Origin: Acidimicrobiia bacterium
GTDB lineage: Bacteria; Actinomycetota; Acidimicrobiia; Acidimicrobiales; Ilumatobacteraceae
Length of the DNA stretch: 20,687 nucleotides
Direction of reading: 5' to 3'
NCBI GenBank assembly: GCA_013811855.1
Contig: JACCUL010000526.1
Span: 1 to 20,687, forward strand
The translations under genes were made by a program, and so were the position numbers. Each line of letters begins with the position of its first letter. Position 1 is the first letter of the stretch. Positions 16,021 to 20,687 of this stretch are shown here, piece after piece. Below the pieces are notes generated by a model that worked only from the letters and a program-made list of their open reading frames with translations, was not told where the DNA came from and did no database searches.

Positions 16021-16203
16021 GTGAGCCGCACCGACTTCGTGCGTTCCTGGCCCAGCGCCAAGGAGATCGCGGGGACTCAGCCCCCGACCGACGACGACGT
16101 GCCGATCACCCTCGACGGCCGTCGCCTCGACACTCCGGAGAAGGTCATCGTCTTCGTCCACGAGATCAACGAGCAGCGCGCCGCCGACCAGCGCCCGGGC
16201 TGA
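16021..16203 (+). CDS. Small hypothetical protein
   Basis: A 60-residue acidic, soluble protein starting at GTG 16021, 11 nt after the integrase stop. I do not recognise the family. It looks coding because almost every third codon position is G or C and the C-terminal half (DTPEKVIVFVHEINEQRAADQ) would form an amphipathic helix. There is no clear Shine-Dalgarno sequence, so it may depend on translation of the integrase. It has no transmembrane segment, cysteine motif or DNA-binding motif. Size and position would suit an antitoxin or an excision regulator, but nothing shows this. It converges on the toxin-like gene, 56 nt away. Confidence 0.6.
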   Translation: MSRTDFVRSWPSAKEIAGTQPPTDDDVPITLDGRRLDTPEKVIVFVHEINEQRAADQRPG

Positions 16204-16259
16204 CGACGCGCAGCCTGGCACACGACCAGCGACGCGGCGACTTGACGCGATCGTCGCTC

Positions 16260-16688
16260 TCAGACGAGCCGGTAGCCGATCTCAAGATCGGCCGCACCGC
16301 TACGAAGGAGCGGTGAGTCGACGGAGACACAGATCGTTGCTTCGGTGACCAGAGCCGCGGCAAGCGCTTCGGCAGTGAGCAGGTTCGGTTGGCGATGCAC
16401 GGCGAGATCGGCCATCACGGGTACGAGCACGCGCGGGCCGATGAGACCGATCCACTCTGGGAGCTGGCCGATCTTGTCCAGGAGACGCCGTTGGTCCGCC
16501 GGGTCCAGGTCGGTTAGTCGGCTCGACAACGCACCGGATCCGGTCCAGCGGCGCATGGCCAAGGCCACGCGATAGAACCACGACCCCGTCGTGTACACAG
16601 TGTGCCGCTGCAGTTCGTCGGCGAGCCAGGCCGGATGCGTCTCGGTGAGGAGATCGAGCAGCAGATGGTCGTCGACGACGAGCGCCAT
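16260..16688 (-). CDS. PIN-like protein, putative toxin of a toxin-antitoxin pair
   Basis: A 142-residue protein with the outline of a PIN-domain RNase (VapC type). It opens with MALVVDDHLLLDLL, resembling the first PIN strand with its metal-binding Asp (D6). Near the end, LTAEALAAALV (E107) and ICVSVDSPLLRSGAADLEIGYRLV (D124) resemble the third and fourth acidic positions of the fold. The second conserved acidic residue, normally Glu near position 40, is not found: the stretch is GSWFYRVALAMRRW. So it may be a divergent or inactive nuclease. The ATG lies 6 nt after the stop of a 73-codon upstream gene, the usual antitoxin-toxin layout. Placement in a mobile element fits a stabilisation role; all of this is inference from pattern. 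Confidence 0.55.
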   Translation of the reverse strand: MALVVDDHLLLDLLTETHPAWLADELQRHTVYTTGSWFYRVALAMRRWTGSGALSSRLTDLDPADQRRLLDKIGQLPEWIGLIGPRVLVPVMADLAVHRQPNLLTAEALAAALVTEATICVSVDSPLLRSGAADLEIGYRLV

Positions 16689-16694
16689 CGAGCG

Positions 16695-16916
16695 CTATTG
16701 GGTAGCGAGGTCGGGATCGTCCGCGACGAGCTCGGCCACGATCCGGTCGTAGTCACCGCTCGAGTGCCAGGCCGCAACGACTTCCCGCTCATCCGAATCG
16801 AACGGGGACGAGAAGGAGCCCAACGGCTCGGCCAACAGCTCTCCCGTTGCGCTGGCATGCTGCCTCGCCCGCTCAACGGCAGCGGCCAATGCAGGCGTCA
16901 TGCTGCGTATCGCCAT
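16695..16916 (-). CDS. Putative antitoxin partner of the PIN-like gene
   Basis: A 73-residue, mostly helical and acidic protein (TPALAAAVERARQHASATGELL... ending DYDRIVAELVADDPDLATQ). ATG 16916 is chosen because a good promoter lies just before it (TACGAT -10 box, GTCACA -35 box, 17-nt spacer); the frame stays open further upstream, but that stretch looks noncoding. No ribbon-helix-helix, AbrB or HTH signature is evident, so if it is an antitoxin it may act only by binding its partner through the C-terminal helix. It is the first gene of a two-gene leftward operon with a 6-nt gap. An unrelated small regulator is the alternative. Confidence 0.5.
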   Translation of the reverse strand: MAIRSMTPALAAAVERARQHASATGELLAEPLGSFSSPFDSDEREVVAAWHSSGDYDRIVAELVADDPDLATQ

Positions 16917-16924
16917 CGCCCCGG

Positions 16925-16953
16925 ATCGTAACCGCGCCGGGCAGCCGTGTGAC
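16925..16953 (-). promoter_or_regulatory. Promoter of the toxin-antitoxin-like operon
   Basis: On the minus strand a -10 box TACGAT (16925-16930) is separated by 17 nt from a -35-like GTCACA (16948-16953), which matches four of the six TTGACA bases. The -10 box ends 8 nt before the ATG, so the message would be leaderless or nearly so. This is the best-formed promoter in the window. Confidence 0.5.
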
Positions 16954-16997
16954 TGGCTCGCTGGTGCCGACTCGTGACGGTTGATGATGCTCCGTTC

Positions 16998-17039
16998 AGT
17001 TCCGGCCGCGACCTGACGATGTCGCATCGGGCCGGAACT
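16998..17039. other. Large nested stem-loop in the intergenic region
   Basis: AGTTCCGGCC (16998-17007) pairs with GGCCGGAACT (17030-17039). Directly inside, GCGAC (17008-17012) pairs with GTCGC (17021-17025), leaving a 4-nt bulge and an 8-nt loop. The total is 15 base pairs. It stands alone in about 200 bp with no convincing gene (16917-17121). It could be a terminator left from a lost gene, a protein-binding site, or part of a transfer origin; nothing decides between these. Confidence 0.5.
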
Positions 17040-17121
17040 CGATGTGGCGACCGGCCGGGCAGCGGGTCCGTCTTCACCGTGATGCCTGACGGCAGCACCC
17101 GCCGGGCGTGTCCCGTCTGAA

Positions 17122-17250
17122 TTCTCACTCGTGGTGCGCCTGGCGTCGCTCGACGACATCGTCGCCTCGAAAGAGTTCGCCAGCCTGGACAAGGCCACGA
17201 AGCGTTGCCAGAGCTGCGCGAGCTACAGCGCCAGATTCGTGGGCGCGCCA
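17122..17250 (+). pseudogene. Frameshifted 3' remnant of a nucleotidyltransferase gene
   Basis: In one frame the DNA reads VVRLASLDDIVASKEFASLDK, then the reading breaks. Adding a single A between 17194 and 17195 continues it as DKDHEALPELRELQRQ. I recognise the joined reading as the C-terminal end of a common family of small nucleotidyltransferase-domain proteins, often found in toxin-antitoxin-like pairs. The N-terminal catalytic part is missing: an in-frame stop lies at 17080-17082 and I found nothing like it in other frames. This is therefore a truncated and frameshifted leftover. The unshifted frame remains open to 17376 and ends GGVVDLEAARRR. That ORF (17131-17376, 81 residues with two CxxC pairs) could alternatively be a real small protein that overlaps or has captured the remnant. 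Confidence 0.55.
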
Positions 17251-17432
17251 CCCACGAGTCGTTCGGACGACGGTTCCGGCGTGTTGCGGTTGTGTGACAG
17301 CTGCGGCAGCGGTGGCGGGCTGCGGGGTCCGTCTACGGGTGGTGTTGTCGATCTGGAAGCTGCGCGTCGGCGTTGAGAACTGCTGGTTGATGCGCCGGCG
17401 TGACGAATCGGCACGACGGGAGGCATGACGCA

Positions 17433-17786
17433 GTGATGAACCGCACCTCGGCCACCCATGGGATCGCACCAGATCTGTTGACGGTGGAGGAGGCGGCGCG
17501 GGTGTTGCGGATCGGGCGCACCAAGGCCTACGAACAGGCCCGTCGATTTCTGGTGACCGACGGCGTCGAGGGCCTGCCGGTGGTGCGGGTCGTGCACCAG
17601 CTGCGGGTGCCTCGCCATGCGCTCGAAGCCTTCGTCGGCAGTCCGATCACGTGGCCGATCCCGTTCGCCAGGACGGGCGCCAACGAGCCGACCGGATCGA
17701 TCACCCCGATCGATAGCGGGCAGCGATCCACCACCCGTCGACGCGCTCCTCGCGCCGCGCAGCCCTCTTTGCCGCTTCCGTCGTAG
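17433..17786 (+). CDS. Helix-turn-helix protein, excisionase-like
   Basis: A 117-residue protein whose core LLTVEEAARVLRIGRTKAYEQARRF is the winged-helix HTH typical of excisionase/MerR-like proteins in actinobacterial integrative elements. It is followed by LPVVRVVHQLRVPRHALEAFVG, the usual wing and end of the domain. The tail after residue 75 is proline- and arginine-rich without recognisable fold. It probably assists the integrase in excision or controls element genes. GTG 17433 is chosen because GGGAGG (17418-17423) lies 9 nt upstream; the adjacent ATG 17436 is nearly equivalent. Its stop codon forms part of the Shine-Dalgarno sequence of the following small ORF, and the relaxase gene comes next, so the three probably share one message. 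Confidence 0.8.
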   Translation: MMNRTSATHGIAPDLLTVEEAARVLRIGRTKAYEQARRFLVTDGVEGLPVVRVVHQLRVPRHALEAFVGSPITWPIPFARTGANEPTGSITPIDSGQRSTTRRRAPRAAQPSLPLPS

Positions 17787-17794
17787 GAGTCGTG

Positions 17795-17881
17795 ATGTCC
17801 GTCCCGCACGCCGATGTCATCCATTGTCCGAAGTCGTTCAGACAGGTGCCCGCCGGCAGGCGCCGACCGGGTGTGCGCTGA
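17795..17881 (+). CDS. 28-residue ORF coupled to the relaxase gene
   Basis: This tiny ORF has a strong Shine-Dalgarno sequence, TAGGAG (17784-17789), 5 nt before its ATG. Its TGA (17879-17881) shares its last base with the ATG of the relaxase gene, giving TGATG. The peptide begins MSVPHADVIHCPKSFRQ and ends with an arginine-rich stretch; I recognise no family. The relaxase start has no ribosome-binding site of its own visible, so ribosomes finishing here would restart on the relaxase. It may be a translated leader rather than a functional peptide. Confidence 0.5.
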   Translation: MSVPHADVIHCPKSFRQVPAGRRRPGVR

Positions 17882-20687
17882 TGTTGCGGGTGACGACGCT
17901 GCACGCATCGTCAGCGACGGCAACGGCGGCGTACTACGCGCAGTATCTGACGGCGGCGCCGGGGGAGGTGCCAGGGGTGTGGTCGGGGCGTCAGGCTCAG
18001 GGTCTCGGGTTGTCGGGCACCGTCGGGGTCGAGGCGTTGGAGTTGTTGTTGTCGGGGCGTGATCCGGGCTCGGGGATGCTGTTGGGTCGGGAGCTGCTCG
18101 ACCGGTTCACGGCCAAGGGTCGGGTGATCAGGGCGGTGTCCGGGTTCGACGCAACGTTCTCGGCACCGAAGTCGTTGTCGGTGTGGTGGGCCCTGACCGG
18201 CGACCATCGGCTCCTCGAAGCCCACGACGTCGCCGTCACCGCCGTGTTGGCGCATCTGGAGCGGTTCGGGTCGACGACACGCATCCGCTCCGACGGTGGC
18301 CGGCTCCATCCCGACACCCAGGGGTTGACGATGGCCGTGTTCCGGCAGACGACGTCGCGGGCGGACGATCCGCAGGTCCACACCCATGCGGTGATCTCGG
18401 CCAAGGTGCAGACCGCGGAGGGTCGGTGGCTGGCCTTGGATGCGCGGTACTTAAAGCGGCATCAGCGGACGCTCGGCGGCTTGTACCAGTCGGTGCTGCG
18501 CGCCGAGCTGACCCATCGCTTCGGGGTCGAGTGGCGGCCGATCGTCAACGGTCAGGCGGAGGTCGCCGGTGTCGCCGATGAGCTGCTCACCGTGTTCTCC
18601 AAGCGCAGTGCCGACATCGACGCTGCGCTCGCCGCCAAGCTCGACGACTTCCGTCACCGCCACGGCCGGGAGCCGTCTCGGTGGGAGCGCGCCGCCATGT
18701 CTCGTGAAGCCGCATTCGACACGCGGTCGCGCAAGTCCGGACACGGTGCCGCCGATCTGGCGACCCGGTGGCAGCGCGAAGCCGCCGAGGTCGGCTGGAC
18801 CGTGGACCGGTTCGACAACGCCATCCAAAACGCGGCCCGGACTCCGGCGCCGGCGACGGTGATGACGGTCAACGGTGTGGTCGAGACGGTGTCGGCGCAG
18901 CGTTCGTCGTGGGGTCGAGCCGATGTGATCCAGGCGATCTGCGACGTGCAGCGCCCCGTGGTGGAGCTGTCGGGATGCCGGTGGGCGGACGCCGTCGAGC
19001 GATCGGCCGACCGGGTCATCGCCCACCTGGTCGACCTCGACCCGGCCGTCGACACGGTGCGGCGGGTGTCGGATGGGCGGTCGGTGTGGATCGAGCCGAC
19101 CGCTCCCCGGTTCACCTCCGAGATGGTGTTGGCACAGGAAGAGCAGATCCTGGTCTGGGCGATCGAGGCGCAGATGGACCCGCCGGTACCGTCGACCACG
19201 GTCGATCAGACCGGTCTGGATGCGCTGCAGGGGGATGCCGCGGCGGCGGTCGCTGGCAACGATCGGCTGGTGTTGGTGGTCGGTCCGGCCGGTGCCGGCA
19301 AGACCCGCATGCTGTCGGCCGCCGTCGACGATCTGCACCGCCATCGACGCGCATCGTTCGGGTTGGCCCCAACCGCCCAGGCTGCCCGCACCCTCGAGCG
19401 CGACACCGGCCTCGCCTCCGACACGGTGGCCAAGCTGGTCTACGAGTGGAACCGCCCCGACCGGGCGGCCGGGGATCGGTGGCGGCTGCCCGTCGCCACC
19501 ACGGTGGTCGTCGATGAGGCCGGGATGATCGGCACCCCGGCACTTCACCGGCTCGTCGCACTGGCCCACGAGCAGGCGTGGCGGCTCGTCCTGGTGGGTG
19601 ATCACCGCCAGTTGCAGGCTGTCGGGCGGGGCGGCCTGTTCCACGAACTCGTGGCCTCAGGTCGGGTCGAGGCATTGGAGCAGATCCACCGTTTCAGCGC
19701 CCCGTGGGAAGCCGCCGCGTCGCTGCTGCTACGCGCCGGTGACTCTCGCGGCCTCGACGTCTACGAGACACACGGTCGAATCATCCCCGGCAGCCTGGCC
19801 GACCACCTCACCCGTATCGCCGACGCGTGGATCGAACGGCACGACGCCGGTGAGTCGACGGCCATGGTCGCCTCCAGCAACGATCACGTCGACGCCATCA
19901 ACGCCGCCGTGCAGACTGCCCGTCTCGCCGCCGGCCACCTCGACCCGCACCGGTCCGTCGTCGTCGTCGGCGATGAGCGGGCCTACGTCGGCGACGTCAT
20001 CGCCACCCGCCGCAACGACCGCCGACTCATCACCACCGGCGGGGAGCCGGTCCGCAACCGCGAGACGTGGACCGTGACCACCATTCACGACGACGGGGCA
20101 GTGACCGTGACCCAGGAACACGGACCGGGCACCGTCACGTTGCCGGTCGACTACGTCCGCGACCACGTCCGGCTCGGCTATGCGGCGACCGAGCACGGCT
20201 ACCAATCCGCCACCGTCACTGCCGCCACCGAGCTCGCCTCGGCGGCGACCACCCGCCGCGGCTTGTACGTCGGGATCACTCGCGGCCGCGACGAGAACCT
20301 GATCTGCGTCATCACCGAGACGAACGACGTCGCCGAGGCCCGCGACATCCTCGACGGCATCCTCGCCGTCGACCGCGTCGACGTCCCCGCCGTCACCCAA
20401 CGCCGCACCCTGGCCGCCCAACCACCACCATCGCCGACACCCCCGTCATCGACAGCACGTCAGCCTCCTCGTTGTCAGATTCCAGAGTGGTTCACCGGCC
20501 TACTTGCTGACGCCCGACACGCTCTCGCCGACTCAGAGCACACAGCCGCATCGCACGCCGCCGAACGAGCGCAGCGCGCAGCCGCCGTCGGCGCCGCTGA
20601 GCATGACCTCGCCGTCATCGACCGAGCCACGGCGCCTCATCGCGAGATGCTCGCGGTGGATGAGAAGCGAGCCGACCGAGCCCGCCA
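17881..20687 (+). CDS. MobF-family conjugative relaxase-helicase (TrwC/TraI type), 5' part
   Basis: An uninterrupted frame of 935 codons that runs off the right edge. The N-terminal TrwC relaxase domain (about residues 1-300) has the paired tyrosines Y18-Y19 (TAAYYAQYL), the nicking nucleophile region, and the metal-binding H167-T-H169 in DDPQVHTHAV. FDATFSAPKSLSVWW is a family signature. The second domain is a RecD-like superfamily 1 helicase: Walker A GPAGAGKT (468-475), Walker B VVVDEAGM (D545-E546), motif III GDHRQLQAVG (573-582) and motif VI YVGITRGRDEN (796-806). The usual HRAQG motif V is replaced by EHGYQSATVTAATEL. A proline-rich linker (about 847-860) leads to an alanine-rich helical region at the edge. 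It would nick oriT and unwind the transferred strand. Confidence 0.93.
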   Translation, partial: MLRVTTLHASSATATAAYYAQYLTAAPGEVPGVWSGRQAQGLGLSGTVGVEALELLLSGRDPGSGMLLGRELLDRFTAKGRVIRAVSGFDATFSAPKSLSVWWALTGDHRLLEAHDVAVTAVLAHLERFGSTTRIRSDGGRLHPDTQGLTMAVFRQTTSRADDPQVHTHAVISAKVQTAEGRWLALDARYLKRHQRTLGGLYQSVLRAELTHRFGVEWRPIVNGQAEVAGVADELLTVFSKRSADIDAALAAKLDDFRHRHGREPSRWERAAMSREAAFDTRSRKSGHGAADLATRWQREAAEVGWTVDRFDNAIQNAARTPAPATVMTVNGVVETVSAQRSSWGRADVIQAICDVQRPVVELSGCRWADAVERSADRVIAHLVDLDPAVDTVRRVSDGRSVWIEPTAPRFTSEMVLAQEEQILVWAIEAQMDPPVPSTTVDQTGLDALQGDAAAAVAGNDRLVLVVGPAGAGKTRMLSAAVDDLHRHRRASFGLAPTAQAARTLERDTGLASDTVAKLVYEWNRPDRAAGDRWRLPVATTVVVDEAGMIGTPALHRLVALAHEQAWRLVLVGDHRQLQAVGRGGLFHELVASGRVEALEQIHRFSAPWEAAASLLLRAGDSRGLDVYETHGRIIPGSLADHLTRIADAWIERHDAGESTAMVASSNDHVDAINAAVQTARLAAGHLDPHRSVVVVGDERAYVGDVIATRRNDRRLITTGGEPVRNRETWTVTTIHDDGAVTVTQEHGPGTVTLPVDYVRDHVRLGYAATEHGYQSATVTAATELASAATTRRGLYVGITRGRDENLICVITETNDVAEARDILDGILAVDRVDVPAVTQRRTLAAQPPPSPTPPSSTARQPPRCQIPEWFTGLLADARHALADSEHTAASHAAERAQRAAAVGAAEHDLAVIDRATAPHREMLAVDEKRADRAR

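Larger units (their letters stand above)
14696..20687 (+). mobile_element. Left part of a tRNA-Thr-associated integrative conjugative or mobilizable element
   Basis: The region combines an insertion site at a tRNA 3' end, a complete tyrosine integrase, an excisionase-like HTH protein and a MobF relaxase-helicase, plus a toxin-antitoxin-like pair and a gene remnant. This is the usual gene order logic of actinobacterial integrative elements. No replication initiator, FtsK/TraB-type pump or type IV secretion gene is present up to the right edge. Whether it transfers itself or is only mobilizable therefore cannot be decided. The left limit is the tRNA; the right limit is not reached. Confidence 0.75.

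Noticed and set aside
17019..17120. A 33-codon ORF starting at ATG 17019 upstream of the nucleotidyltransferase remnant
   Set aside because: It overlaps the strong stem-loop, has no ribosome-binding site or -10 box in position, and shows no family resemblance.
17131..17376. An 81-residue protein with two CxxC pairs, as a zinc-ribbon gene
   Set aside because: The CxxC residues arise in the frame that breaks the recognisable KDHEALPELREL reading, so the remnant explanation is preferred. I mention the ORF under the pseudogene because the alternative is not excluded.
14741..20687. CRISPR array or insertion sequence within the element
   Set aside because: No regularly spaced repeats, no transposase and no terminal inverted repeats were seen.

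Overview
High-GC chromosomal DNA, most likely from an actinobacterium. The topA-tmk-holB order, a TopA without zinc fingers but with a lysine-rich tail, frequent GTG starts and very high GC at third codon positions all fit this. The gene set (GBBH-like dioxygenase, ACAD10/11-like dehydrogenase, MMPL transporter) would suit class Acidimicrobiia, but that placement is inference.

Positions 1-14740 are ordinary chromosome. A rightward gene group holds the 3' part of an oligopeptide ABC ATPase, a class C beta-lactamase-fold hydrolase and a gamma-butyrobetaine-type dioxygenase. It converges, over a perfect 17-bp hairpin, on a leftward pair: rsgA (ribosome assembly GTPase) and an acyl-CoA dehydrogenase. 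A divergent promoter region separates rsgA from an MMPL exporter. Then come topA, tmk and holB, the last two with overlapping stop and start codons, followed by two divergent AI-2E-family permeases and a tRNA-Thr(CGT).

From the 3' end of the tRNA to the right edge lies the left part of an integrative element. It starts with a tyrosine integrase reading away from the tRNA. Next are a small hypothetical gene, a leftward two-gene module resembling a PIN-type toxin-antitoxin pair, and a truncated, frameshifted nucleotidyltransferase remnant. An excisionase-like HTH protein follows, then a 28-codon ORF that ends inside the start codon of a MobF (TrwC/TraI-type) relaxase-helicase. The relaxase runs off the right edge, so the right attachment site and any conjugation genes are outside the window. 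The content indicates an integrative conjugative or mobilizable element.

Noncoding signals are informative. Many genes have a TANNNT-like -10 box only 6-9 nt before the start codon, suggesting leaderless transcripts. Two intergenic hairpins share a related arm sequence. A 29-bp near-perfect palindrome lies over the predicted rsgA promoter, and an exact 11-bp tandem repeat lies over the predicted integrase promoter.
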